From Orobanche coerulescens (taxonomy: Eukaryota; Streptophyta; Magnoliopsida; Lamiales; Orobanchaceae), in assembly GCA_033398695.1 (NCBI GenBank), contig CM065801.1, forward strand, positions 55,066,358 through 55,130,357: a stretch of DNA of 64,000 nucleotides, in the 5' to 3' direction. Below the pieces are notes generated by a model that was not told where the DNA came from, made no database searches, and saw only the letters and a program-made list of their open reading frames with translations. This document shows, one piece after another, positions 34,094 to 45,020 of the stretch. A program made the position numbers and the translations under genes. Positions within the stretch are counted from its first letter, which is position 1; every line of letters starts with the position of its first letter.

Positions 34094-35778
34094 TTCCACC
34101 TTCATTTCTTCCGTCCCAAAACTTGAAGTGAAGCATTCTCGAAGCTCTTCCACTGCCCTATACTCAATTCATGGCCTCTCATACACTTGTATTATCATAG
34201 AGGAGGTGATTTCATAAGCTCTGGTGAAGATTATCCAAGTCATTCGACCCATTCCTCGTTTCTCCTCGTGGATCTTGTTGAATTGTCATCTCCCCTCATT
34301 GTTCTTCATCCTCCAAGGTAAGTCTATCAATCCTTAGAGTAATCTCTTGAATGTTGTTGATTATACTCGTTAGATTACGGGTACTTGGGTAGACTTTACT
34401 AAAAATCTCGTAGACGATCTAAATGGACGAACTTGTAGTAATCGGGTTTATCATTGTTTGTATATTTCATTTCTTACAACTCGTTGTGACAAACACATAC
34501 GAAAATTTCCATATTAATTTACATTTAGATCATATATAATCGACGAATCAATTGTAGAAGGATTTCGTAGGAATTTATCACCGTTCGATAAACTAGTCGT
34601 AACCTACTCTCGCAATATGATGATCAACGTTAAAGTTACTAGAGAAATTAATTTGATAGTATTAATGTAATTGAGAATCGAACGCCAAAATCATTGTGTA
34701 AAATGGTAGTCCACCGATTGAAGTACTCGGAATAGAGAATTGAATTAGAAGTATGGAACTCGATTATGATATGGTCGTTGTTGCTAACCAAATGATGATT
34801 GAGATAATCTTGTTGAACAAAACGATATAGTTGACGTTAACCGTAAGAATTGAACGACATAGTGGTACGTATTGCTTGTGAACTTAGAAGCACGATACTA
34901 TTGTTGGCAATTAAAATTACGTTAGGAGCCCGGTTAGGAAGGGAAGGCAGACTAGTTCTATTCATCATGATTGTACGAGGTGTTAATCGGATATTACGTG
35001 GCTAGGTTAAGCTCGATCGGGCATGGAGATCCCAATTATTGTAAAGCACATACCGTCGGAATCAAAGGCAAGTGAAATCTTGCTCGAGAAAAGTTATTAT
35101 TGTTAAAATGTTTGTAATCATAAATGTGCCATTATTGATGTAAGATCAACGGTTGTCTTTCTTTAAAAATGTGTTATAAATGGGCTGATGTGTTTGGGAT
35201 AAAACCTGTATGGTACCTGTATGGAAATGTGTTAGGGGATAAGACCCAATTTGGGCACCTACGTTCTGGGGTATTCTGGTGTGGATACTTTCGTGACCCT
35301 TGGTTGCGACCTTGGGGTATATGTGATAAAAAGAGAAAGACAACGTCGGTCGTGTGATGAATTGTTTTCTGTTGGTTATGTGGCACTGTGTTCAGTAAAA
35401 TTTTATATGTACCGTTGCTAGTATTGTTATTGGTATGCATTCTTTGACCCTGGTTACCTGGCGTGATTTGTCGTGCTAGGTAAATTTGTTAACCATGTGC
35501 AGGACATTCCTGAGGGGTCCGGTCAGACTTGAACGGTGTTGGAATAAACTCTTGCCGCTTCTTTAAATAAATTTGATCTTTGAAACTTTCGTTATGTAAT
35601 AATCGAACATTCAATTATGTTCTTCTTAAAAACCTTTGGTTTCATGATATGTAACCATAGACTTATCGTAATATTGTAATTTCTTTAAAATGTCTATTTC
35701 CTAAATTAGCCTTGTGGGTCCCACAAGGGATCCACGGCACTGTAATACCTCGGTAAATTTTAGGGGTGTTACAGAAAA

Positions 35779-35795
35779 TGGTATCGGAGCGACGG
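35779..35795 (+). other. Primer-binding site of element F
   Basis: TGGTATCGGAGCGACGG lies five bases after the LTR end. The first 12 bases match the complement of the initiator tRNA-Met tail except A to G at position 8. Confidence 0.8.
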
Positions 35796-35969
35796 CTCCT
35801 GGTTTAAATAAAATTCTCCTAATTTTCAAAAGTTATTCCAGTCCAACACCCCAAGCGATCGTAACTCCTCGTGGAAATGCAAAGTAAGTGATATATGTGT
35901 TTTCTGTCTGAAGACTACAATTAAGTAATAACTGTGCATGGAACTAGCTTTAGATTAATAGTGTCAGTA

Positions 35970-37024
35970 ATGACACGCCGAGGAGCTAGGAGAATGGAGA
36001 ATGATGCTCAGGGTTCCACCGAAAACCACGATGGGGACAGGAATACTGCTAAGACCCATCCTGCTGGGGACCAGCCGCCACCAACTAATCAAAACGATCA
36101 GGAGGCGGAGCGCCAGAATAACAACCCGGGAGGCATGGATCCGGATTTTATTCAGACCCTTGCCCAAGCTATCGCCATGGGAATTGCTCAGGTCGACCAG
36201 ATGGAACGGATACCGGTCATCAATGTGGAGGAAAACCCAGGAAGAGATCGATGGTTAGGAGAGATGCTGAAAGCTAGACCTTCCTTGTTTGATGGGGCGG
36301 GGGAGAAACACGTGGACGACTGGATTTCTGAAATGGAGACTGCTTTCGAAGTAATCGGGTGTCCAGAGAACCGGAAGGTGCCGCTCGGGGTTAGTCAACT
36401 CCGTGACACTACTGCCCGCTGGTGGAGGACTTACAGGCCAGAAGACCGAGTGGTCGGGTGGACCGAATTTGCCCGACTACTGCGGAACGAGTACTGTCCC
36501 AGATCAGACCGAACCGCTCGCGCGCGAGACTTTTTTAGTGCCAGACCTCAGAATATGCTAGTACCAGAGATCATTCGGGCCTACCGTACCGAGCTAAGTT
36601 ACATCTCACAGATGCTTCCATCAGAAGATCAACGAATATGCCACCTTGCACAGAGGTTGCCGGAAGATGTACAATGCTATGCCGTCGGATTCCACTGCAC
36701 GACTCTGAGGGCGTACGAAGACGTGGTCACATAATATGCCGGTACTGTTGTTAATCCCGACACCGGACATAACTCGAAGAAGCAGAAGACATTGGCTCAG
36801 TCTGGGAGCAGCAAAAAATGAACTCGGGGCCCGCATCTTCTTTTAAATCAGCAGTTTCGTATCAACAGAAGGGTGCGTCTGATCGGCGTTACCGTAGGGA
36901 CTGCTTCAATTGTGGTGTGTCCGAACATACTAAGGATCGGTGCCAGAAGACGGCTACCAAATGTTTCACTTGTGGAAAGAGTGGACACATGTCTTGTTAC
37001 TGCTGGCGGGCCAACCCCACTTAG
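35970..37024 (+). pseudogene. Element F Gag with two zinc knuckles
   Basis: The best start is ATG 35970 (MTRRGARRMENDAQG). An earlier in-frame start at 35934 is possible but less typical. The gag domain contains LKARPSLFDGAGEKHVDDW, FEVIGCPENRKV, LRDTTARWWRTYRPED and RLLRNEYCPR. A TAA at 36732-36734 (Gln in context) interrupts it, and a frameshift lies in the A6 run near 36812. The shifted frame gives CFNCGVSEHTKDRC and CFTCGKSGHMSCYC, two CX2CX4HX4C knuckles, then TAG at 37022. It would assemble particles and bind element RNA. Confidence 0.88.
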
Positions 37025-37645
37025 AACTCAGCTTGCCAACCGAGTCAACAAGGCTCTGTGCAATCCTCCAGGATGCCTGCCGTTTCCAACTTCCAAGATC
37101 CATCCCATCAGACTCAACCACCGCCACACGGTGCTGGACGAGGCCGTGGGTGCGTCGGTGGTACTTCATCCTTTTCGGAGTCAGTGCCGTCCCGTGTATT
37201 TGAGCTGAGAGCTACGGATGCTCAGTCCGCGCGAGCTATCTCAGGTACCCTTCTTGTTAACTCTCAGCCAGTGCATGTGCTATTTGATACCGGAGCCACG
37301 TATTCGTTTATATCTGTGGAATGTGTTGAACATTTAAATCTTGCTTGTGTGCCTTGTGAATCCTTTACTGTTAAACTACCCGAGGGTAGTAGATTAGATG
37401 GCGATCTAAAGGTTCGAGACTGTCAGATCTGCATCAATGATCATAGATGGACCGCTAATCTTATGGTCTTCCCGCTTCAGAATGAGGATATCATATTAGG
37501 TATGGACTGGATGCCATTGCACAGGACGATCTTGGACACCTACCACTTGACTATCTCCATCACGGCTCATGATGGTACCACACACGTTATCAGAGGACGA
37601 GAACACTTCAGTATGAAAGGGTCTCTCAGCCTTCTCACATCGTAA
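37025..37645 (+). pseudogene. Element F aspartic protease
   Basis: Frame 2 is continuous with the zinc-knuckle frame past TAG 37022. A Gln/Pro/Ser linker with 'HGAGRGRGCVGG' precedes RVFELRATDAQSARA. The active-site stretch VLFDTGATYSFIS (about 37280-37318) and EDIILGMDWM (about 37485) are both intact. It stops at TAA 37643-37645; pol resumes in the same frame. Confidence 0.85.
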
Positions 37646-38803
37646 GTATCCTGCAACTCTCGAAGGAAGCACTATTGGTGTTATGTTCTTCAGGAGGACA
37701 TCCCACAACTTATGATCGCAAACATTCTGGTGGTGAATGAATTTCCAGACGTCTTTCCCAATGAACTACCAGGGCTGCCACCGCACCGAGAAGTAGACCT
37801 CTCTATTGAACTCGAGCCGGGGACGAGACCTATATCCAAAGCTCCTTACAGGATGGCACCGTCCGAGATGAAAGAATTAAAGATACAGCTTAAAGATCTA
37901 CTGGAGAAAGGATTGATCCGCCCGAGCACCTCGCTGTGGGGCGCGCTGGTACTTTTCGTTAAGAAGAAAGACAACTCTCTACGCTTGTGCATTGACTATA
38001 CGGAACTAAATAAGGTTACTATCAAGAATCTTTATCCACTTCCAAGAATCGATGACCTCTTGGATCAATTACAAGGGGCAGTTGTGTTTTCGAAGATCGA
38101 TCTACGGTCTAGATATCACCAATTGAGGATTCGGGAGGAAGATATATCCAAGACTGCATTTCAATCGAGGTATGGACATTACGAGTATATCGTGGTATCA
38201 TTCGGCTTGACTAATGCCCCAGCCGCTTTCATAGAACTGATGAACAAATTTTTGATTAATTTTCTCGATAAGTGCGTGGTGGTTTTTATCGACGACATCC
38301 TGATCTATTCTCGAAGCTGACAGGAACACGAGGAAGATTTGAGGCAAGTGCTGAGCGTGTTGAGACAACACCAACTTTATGCGAAACTTTCCAAGTGCGA
38401 CTTCTGGATGCCGGAGGTAATTTTTCTCGGACATGTAGTCTCGGCAGAAGGCGTCAAGGTCGATCCACAAAAGATCGAGACAATAATGAGTTGGGAACCA
38501 CCGAAGAACGTCAAGGAGGTAAGAAGTTTCTTGGGCTTGGCAGGTTACTATCGAAGATTTGTTGAGGCTTTTTCCTGTATCGCTCGACCATTAACGAATC
38601 TACTGAGAAAGAGCACCAAATTTTTATGGACTACAGACTGCCAGAGGAGCTTCGATGAGCTCAAGAGTAGGCTAACTACTGCTCCAGTGCTAGTATTTCC
38701 GCAGGGAACGGAAGGATTTATTATATACACGAATGCATCTAAGCATGGACTAGGGTGTGTCTTCATGCATAACGACAGAGTCATTGCGTACGCATCCAGA
38801 TAG
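37646..38803 (+). pseudogene. Element F reverse transcriptase and start of RNase H
   Basis: Frame 2 gives [63 protein letters not shown] and FIDDILIYS (about 38285-38311). TGA at 38318-38320 (Arg in context) splits it. It continues [40 protein letters not shown] and the RNase H start [14 protein letters not shown], where relatives have YSDAS, so the first catalytic Asp is Asn here. TAG at 38801 ends this part (Gln in context). The FIDD centre is intact, but 'VVSFGL' replaces the usual 'VMPFGL'. Confidence 0.88.
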
Positions 38804-39799
38804 CTGAAGCCGTATGAAGTGAATTACCCGATGCACGACTTGGATCTAGCCACAGTGGTTCATGCCCTCAATATTTGGAGGCACTATCTTTACAGAGTTA
38901 CTTGCAAGGTTTTCACGGATCATAAGAGTTTGAAGTATATCTTCACTCAAAGAAAATTAAACATGAGGCAGAGGCGCTGGTTGGAGTTAATCAAGGACTA
39001 CGATGTGGAAATCTCCTATCATCCCTGGAAAGCTAATGTGTTGGCCGATCCTCTAAGTCGGAAAACTACACAAGAAGTGATGATATCCAGCATAACAGTT
39101 CAACCTAAACTGCAACAAGACAACAGGAGAAGCGGTACCGAAGTATGGATACAACATAGGCAAGGACAATTGTGCTCAATCAATATACATTCGTCCTTGC
39201 TAGACGAGATACGTCTAGCACAGACGGAGGTTCCCAAATTACGTGCGATTGGTGCAAGAAGCAAGGGAGGAGATGTTTCTGACTATAAGATACAGGGTGA
39301 CTTGGTGAGGTTCAAGAATAGGATCTGTATTCCGCCAAATGATGGGCTGAAGCAAACTATACTGAAGGAGGTGCACTCCACCCCCTATTCTATTCACCCA
39401 GGAGCGAGAAAAATGTACAAATATCTGCGACAGAGTTTGTGGTGGAAAAATATGAAATGGGAAGTTGCTAGGTTCTTTGCCCGATGTATGACGTGCCAAC
39501 AAGTGAAGATTGAACACTGCAGACCAGCTGGACTCATGAAACCCCTACGCATCCCGGAGTGGAAATGGGAGAGCATATCGATGGATTTTGTCATTAAGCT
39601 ACCAACGGCGGTGGGAGGAAAGGATACAATTTGGGTCATTATTGATCGATTAACGAAATCGGCACATTTCATTCCTGTTCAAGAAACAACTGGGACAGAG
39701 CAGTTGGCCGCTATTTTCATCAGGGAGATCGTGAGGCTTCACGGCGTACCCACATCCATCATTTCGGATAGGGACACCAGATACGTGTCTCGTTTTTAG
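38804..39799 (+). pseudogene. Element F RNase H end and integrase core
   Basis: The same frame gives [35 protein letters not shown] and [14 protein letters not shown]. In 'HP-W-KANV' Trp replaces the usual Gly. The integrase follows: HHCC zinc finger ([24 protein letters not shown]), [28 protein letters not shown] and [13 protein letters not shown]. It stops at TAG 39797-39799, where relatives have Trp (TGG). Confidence 0.88.
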
Positions 39800-40621
39800 A
39801 AAGCTATCTATAAAGCTATTGGAACCCAAATACATTTTAGCATGGCTTATCACCCTCAGACGGATGGACAGATCGAACGTACGATTCAAACCTTGGAAGA
39901 TATGTTGAGGGCATGCGTGCTCGATTGGGGTAAGGATTAGGCTAGGCATCTGGGATTGGTGGAGTTTTTGTACAACAACAGCTGGCATGCAAGGATAGGC
40001 ATGGCACCATTTGAGGCCCTGTATGGGCGAAGATGCAAGTCGCTGTTATGCTGGGATGATGTTTCTGATACCGCAGTTACCGAGTTAGATCTGATCTAGG
40101 AGTCCATTCAGAAGATCTCTATCGTTCGAAAGCACATGCTAGTAGCGCAGAGCCGGCAGAAGTCTTATGCCGAAAACCAACAGCGACCGTTAGAATTTGT
40201 AGTCGGGGATCATGTTTGGGTCAATGTATCACCTATGCGAGGTGTCCAGCATTTCGGCCAAAAGGGAAAGTTGAGCCCCAGGTTTATAGGCCTGTTTGAG
40301 ATATTGGACCAGATAGGGAAGCTTGCGTATCGATTGGCTCTGCCGCCGCACCTGGATAGAGTGCATAACGTCTTTCACGCCTCTCAGTTAAGAAAGTATG
40401 TCTATGATCCGAGTCACAAGCTAAATTTCAAAGAAATGGAGATTTTCGACGACGCTACCTTTAGAGAAGTACCGATCGCCATCTTGGATCGGCGTATGAA
40501 GATATTGCGAAATAAATACATACCCCTCGTGAAGGTTCAGTGGTCGCACTACGGCATGGAAGAAACCACTTGGGAAACCGAGTCGAGCATGAAGGAGAGT
40601 CATCCCGAGTTATTTTCTTAG
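39800..40621 (+). pseudogene. Element F integrase C-terminus with chromodomain-like tail
   Basis: The frame continues KAIYKAIGTQIHFSMAYHPQ, TDGQIERTIQTLEDMLRACV (catalytic Glu region). It is then broken by TAG at 39938 (Trp in context) and TAG at 40097 (Gln in context). From 40136 it is open: AQSRQKSYAENQQRPLEF, GDHVWVNVSPMRG, KGKLSPRFIGLFEIL (GPF is GLF here), HNVFHASQLRKYV and the tail IPLVKVQWSHYG-EETTWETESSM-HPELFS. The stop codon overlaps the hairpin that precedes the polypurine tract. Confidence 0.88.
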
Positions 40622-40654
40622 TTTCGGGACGAAACTATTTTAAGGGGAGTGATA
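40620..40654 (+). promoter_or_regulatory. Post-stop hairpin and polypurine tract of element F
   Basis: AGTTTCGGGACGAAACT (40620-40636) is a perfect 7-bp stem with GGA loop. It is followed by 'aaggggagtgata' up to the LTR at 40655. Confidence 0.7.
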
Positions 40655-41401
40655 TGAAATACCACCGGTATTTCATGCTTGATTACCTTGTACTGTGTGA
40701 TTCCTCATAGTATGATATTGCCATTTCTATTATGTGATTTCATTTAATGCTATTTCGATACAATTGTGAGATGTGGATGAAACGGAGGTGAGGCACCTTG
40801 ACGCCGTTGAACAATCGTAGGTCCGAATATGACGGTGGCCAACGTCTTGTTCCCTGATAAATTGTTGACGAGTGAAAAGGATGGTCACCCCGAAATGGTT
40901 AAAATGCGAATATATGACTAAGGAACTGAATGTATAACGTGCGTTATAGAACATACATAACGTACGCTAAAACTGATACATTACGTATGTTAATGTGACA
41001 TGGTTACGTATGTAATGGTTGAGTTGGTCTTCCGACCAGATCTTTCTTTTGACGTTGACGTGGATTGGGCTACTTTCGGCGGGCTAGAGGACAAACGAGT
41101 CAACCCCTCATAACGTACGCTATTCTCCAAGTATAGCGTGCGCTACCGTCAGGCATCTTACGTACGCTATTGATTGCAGCTTACGTACGTAATAGATGAG
41201 TACACTTCAGTCAGTAGCTTCTGGACGGTCCTTATGTACGCTATCAGTAGACCATTACGCACGTAACGAGCTTTACGTACGTAAAGCATTGGACGTTAAT
41301 GTACGTTAACGAAATCGAGTGTTATAAAATAACACTACCACCTTCATTTCTTCCGTTCCAAAACTTGAAGTGAAGCATTCTTGAAGCTCTTCCACTGCCG
41401 T
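40655..41401 (+). mobile_element. 3' LTR of element F, truncated by a CACTA insertion
   Basis: It starts TGAAATACCACCGG and follows the 5' LTR closely, including the palindrome array (40935-41310) and the TATA palindrome (41319-41335). Homology ends at 'cttccactgcc' (41398); CACTACTACAAAA starts at 41402. The remaining ~1.6 kb of LTR should lie beyond the far end of element J. Confidence 0.9.
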
Positions 41402-41404
41402 CAC

Positions 41405-41935
41405 TACTACAAAACTGGCCTTTAACAGCGCCACTTTAACATCGGTTGTTCAAAAATCGTTGTTAAATTGACGCGGTGGCATACCTGTAAATATTATGTA
41501 ATAAATTAACAGCGGTTCTTTTTAACAATCGCTGTTAAAAGAACAATTAACAGCGGTTATTAAATAACCGCTGTTAAATATTTCCCCCCCAAAAAAAATT
41601 TAACATCGGTATGTTAAAAACAACCGATGTTAATGTATTATTGATTAACATCGGTTCGTTTTAACAACCAATTTTAAATATTTCCCAAAAAAAATTAATT
41701 TAACATCGGTTGTTAAAAACAACTGATGTTAATGTATTGTTGATTAACATCGGTTCGTTTGAACAACCGCTGTTAAATAATTCTAAAAAAAAATTAACAT
41801 CTGTTCTTTGTAACAACCGATGTTAATGTATTGTTGATTAACATCAGTTCATTTTAACAATCGCTGTTAAATAATTCTAAAAAAAAAAATTAACATCAGT
41901 TGTTAGAAAACAACTGATGTTAATATATTTAGCGA
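41405..41935. repeat. Subterminal hairpin repeats of CACTA element J
   Basis: At least ten blocks built from 'AACATCGGTT', 'AACAGCGGTT' and their reverse complements are arranged as adjacent hairpins, for example 'aacagcggttattaaa' with 'taaccgctgtt' near 41550. Spacers are A-rich ('cccaaaaaaaatt'). Confidence 0.85.
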
Positions 41936-42294
41936 CGGTTTTTTTATACAATTTAATAATTTATATAATATATATAAATTAAAATTTTTCATATATAATA
42001 TAATTCTACAAATATACATTTATTTCGTACAAAATATTGATATATAATAAAATATATTAATATTCAATATTTAGAGCGGGGGCGTTTTTGAAATATATTA
42101 ATATTCAACATTTATTTCAGAATCGGCTCAGTGAGCAAGAGTCACCGCTGCGGTGAGGTACGTCGTTTTTGGCCAAAAAATGATGTTTAGGCCCTCAATT
42201 TTGCGTTTTTCTGTTTTTCGGGACCTAAATGTAAATTTTTAAAAGTTTATGTGCTTGTTATTTAATTGTGTATTGTTAACTCTAGCTTTCCCAG

Positions 42295-42296
<2 letters not shown>

Positions 42297-42325
<29 letters not shown>
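42297..42325. repeat. (TA)n microsatellite
   Basis: This is an uninterrupted TA run of about 29 bases in AT-rich filler of element J. A second lies at about 42707-42727. Confidence 0.85.
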
Positions 42326-42327
<2 letters not shown>

Positions 42328-42775
42328 TTGTAAGATTATATTTTGACATTATTGAATGAATAAGAATTTTCTCTATATTTTCTCTATAATTTTCATTATA
42401 TAATGTATTATAATTTTATTACATATAATAAAAGAATGTACATTATAATATATAATATAACATATTTATTTTTAATGTACATTATAAAATTTTAATTTTC
42501 AGAATGATTATATGCAATAAATACATTATAATTTTTAATATGTAATATAAATTTTATCAAATTAAATTATTATTCTATAATAATATAATATTTTAATTAC
42601 TAATACAAACCATAAAAGTTTAATTACCAATTTCATTAAATTTAATATATAATATACATTATAACTTTAATGTATATAATATAATTATGGAAATATTAAA
42701 AAACCTATATATATATATATATATATAGGATTTGTTCTACACTTATATAAAATAAAGCAATAAACATAACAGAAA

Positions 42776-42850
42776 GTGACTTCAGCTCAACGGTTTGATA
42801 CCACCTCCATCTTATGTAGGTCACAGGTTCGAATCCCATGAGCAGCAAAA
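42776..42850 (+). ncRNA. tRNA-derived SINE-like head with A and B boxes
   Basis: 'AGCTCAACGG' at 42784-42793 resembles an RNA polymerase III A box and 'GGTTCGAATCC' at 42826-42836 is a perfect B box, about 32 bases apart. The 'acctccatcttatgtaggtcacagg' between them resembles a degenerate anticodon arm and variable region. There is no acceptor-stem pairing, so this is not a functional tRNA. It could be a SINE head or an old tRNA pseudogene. Confidence 0.55.
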
Positions 42851-43429
42851 AATGCACAAAAATATACATTTACAAGTTGCGGGTGTAATACCCGTAATTT
42901 CGATTTCCGGTAATTTTCTTTTTTTGCCAGAAGGCTGTTTTGACGACTCTCTCATGACCGTTTCGTCATTTTGAGAATATTTAATTCTGCACTTTTTGTC
43001 ATCCGAGTTCGTTTCGGTATTGTTTTGTTGAGTTCCGTGTTCTTAAGCGATTTTTCCGCACTTGAGTTCGATTCTTGCGAATCTCGTCTGAAACTGTTGT
43101 TTTGAGTTTCTCGTAAGTTCATTTAATGTTATTAATGGTATTTCGATCGTGTATCGTGTATTTCTGACGTTTTGGGCTATTTTCATAATTTCCGAAAGTT
43201 TGGGGTAATTACTTTCCGTTGTCGAATTTCGAGCCTTTGGGTGGTCGTAATCGTGTGTTCTCTTAGTGCTCCAATTCGTCTTTGCGAGTACTTTGTAACC
43301 GTATCTTTGATTTGTATTCAGGTTTGGGTTTCGGGGTCATCTGGGCCGTCGGAGTTGGCCCCGGCCGAGTCATGGCCAGGCATGTTGGGGCCAGGCCAGC
43401 CCTGGCCGAGTTACGGCCGGAAGGGCCCG

Positions 43430-43565
43430 GCAATTACGTACGTAAGGCCGGTTACGTACGTAAGCCGTGGCCGGTTACGTACATAACACTGCCGGCATTT
43501 CTAGGCAGTGAGTTCGGCCATGGCCGGTTACGTACGTAAGCCATGGCCGATTACGTACGTAAGGC
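43430..43565 (+). repeat. Palindrome cluster (TTACGTACGTAA) in U3 of element G
   Basis: Five copies occur, each preceded or followed by 'GGCCG' or 'GGCC' ('ggccggttacgtacgtaag'). They lie just upstream of the TATA region and are repeated in the 3' LTR at 55622-55755. Confidence 0.85.
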
Positions 43566-44359
43566 GGCCGGCAGGCAGCCTACATAAGACCCAGCAGACG
43601 GGTTTTTCACCTATTTTCTCACTTCATTCTTCCTCTTCCGCGTCCGGAGACATGTTGGACATGGAAGCATGTTGCTATACAATAAATCCATGATGTCTTG
43701 GAGTTCATATCAGCATTTATCCATCCTATAACAGCCTTTGATCGAGCGAATCAGGTCAGATTTTCTAGAAACCTAGGTTTGGGGAATTTGGGTATTTGGG
43801 TTGTTTTCATCCGTTTAATCCGATTTAACTTAGGATTGTGATGGATTGATGATTATTTAGATGTGTTATATCATTTCCCTTGTTATTCCATGGTTGGATC
43901 GTATCGATTCGTTGTTTTGGTCGAGTTCTTGATCGACGCCTTGAAGGTGTCTGGTAGAATGTCATAGAGGGGTTTTCGGACGTTCTACGATTATTCTTAC
44001 TCGTATGATCGTTGATTTATTAATTATATGATGTTAGGGTCAAGTTTCTTGTGAAGAAACCGTGTTGAACCCTTCCGTTTGTTGTCGTCTTCCTTTTCGA
44101 TAGCATCGGGCGTTCCGAAGCTTCCTGGTTGAGCCGTGTTCGTCGGAATACTTGCGTGCCGATTTCGAGGCAAGTACCTTGTCCATACAATTCTTGTTTT
44201 GTGAATATGATAATTAGTGATCGTCTCTATGTGTTTGTTTGATCGTTTGATTTGAACTTTCAAAAGATTCGGTTTAGCCTCATTAAGGGCTCACTTTCAA
44301 AACGCGTGTGTTTTGTGAATATTGTGCCACGTGAATGATTAAGTGAACCCTATGAATTC

Positions 44360-44392
44360 GCTTGTTGTTGTTGTTGTTGTTGTTATGCTTTG

Positions 44393-44468
<76 letters not shown>
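44360..44468. repeat. Compound microsatellite (TTG)n-(TA)n-(CA)n in the G 5' LTR
   Basis: (TTG) repeats are followed by about 60 bases of TA and a short CA run. The 3' LTR at 56551-56605 has a longer TTG run but only about 15 bases of TA, so the array length changed after insertion. Confidence 0.9.
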
Positions 44469-44599
44469 TATTGTCTCTTTTCGGTGCGTTATGGTTTGAC
44501 GTGGTGTTTTGCTAAGTGTTGGTTGCATTAACTCATGATTTGATGTGTTCGTAATTGTGGCAAATGTGAAACCCTTGTTGTTGTGAACTTGATGATTTG

Positions 44600-45020
44600 A
44601 CCACAAGGTTATCAATTCGGGTAGGTCTGGAGAGGGCTCCGAGAATCGTCACTTGCGAGTGCGATGTCACGATAACTTGTTGGTATGTTCGATTGATGTT
44701 TGACCAGGTAGGGACCTGTGAGGCCTCCGGCGGCATGTACTTGCGAGTACAGCCAGTGTGTATGATTTGACCATAAGGTTATCTAATCGGGTAGGTCTGG
44801 AGAGGGCTCCGAGAATCGGTACTTGCGAGTATGATGTCAAGATAACTTAAGGGCGGTTTGAGTTTGTTTCGCTAGCCAGCTCGGGAGGGTCCTTAGAGGC
44901 CTCGGGTGGGATTTTTGGCTTCGTCCTGGTCCTAGGCGATGCCTGTGCATGTATGTTTTGTGAATGTGTTTGCTCACCTCGGGAGGGTTCAACGGGGCCA
45001 CGGAGGGAGTCCAATTGTAT
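44600..45020 (+). repeat. LTR subrepeats of element G
   Basis: Two copies of 'ggttatc(a/t)aatcgggtaggtctggagagggctccgagaatcg' type and further copies of 'ctcgggagggt(c/t)c...tggcttcgtcc' type occur, the latter shared with the element A LTR. They are repeated in the 3' LTR near 56740-57180. Confidence 0.8.

Larger units (their letters stand above)
33414..35773 (+). mobile_element. 5' LTR of element F
   Basis: It starts TGTAATACCACCGG and ends TAGGGGTGTTACA, 2360 bp. Its first ~745 bases match 40655-41398 with roughly 45 differences by eye. It contains the palindrome array (33695-34075) and a TATA box within GTGTTATAAAATAACAC (34077-34093). ORFs 33487-33711, 35146-35343 and 35169-35440 are chance frames. 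Confidence 0.9.
33414..41401 (+). mobile_element. Gypsy element F (Tekay/Del-type), nearly complete
   Basis: It consists of a 5' LTR (33414-35773), primer-binding site, gag, protease, RT, RNase H, integrase with chromodomain-like tail, hairpin, polypurine tract and the first 747 bases of the 3' LTR, cut at 41402 by CACTA element J. Gag and pol are broken by one frameshift and about eight in-frame stops, nearly all explicable by single transitions. Confidence 0.93.
41402..42883 (+). mobile_element. CACTA transposon J, one terminal part
   Basis: It begins CACTACTACAAAACTGG, the classical CACTA/EnSpm terminus, inside the F LTR. It is followed by over 500 bases of subterminal inverted motifs of the form 'TTAACATCGGTTGTTAAAAA' and 'CAACCGATGTTAA' (41405-41935), as expected for transposase-binding repeats. 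AT-rich filler follows to 42883, where element G starts. No matching right terminus (...TAGTAGTG) occurs before 42884, so J is presumably split by G. No transposase gene is seen. Confidence 0.8.

Noticed and set aside
34100..35773. A host gene in the long stretch without retroelement proteins
   Set aside because: It is bounded by LTR ends and a primer-binding site and is the R-U5 part of the element F 5' LTR.
42776..42850. Functional tRNA gene
   Set aside because: Pol III boxes are present, but no acceptor stem or proper anticodon arm can be folded.
44283..44615. Minus-strand ORF with long Tyr-Ile repeats
   Set aside because: It is a frame through the (TA)n microsatellite of the element G LTR. 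The same applies to 59929-60171 in element I.
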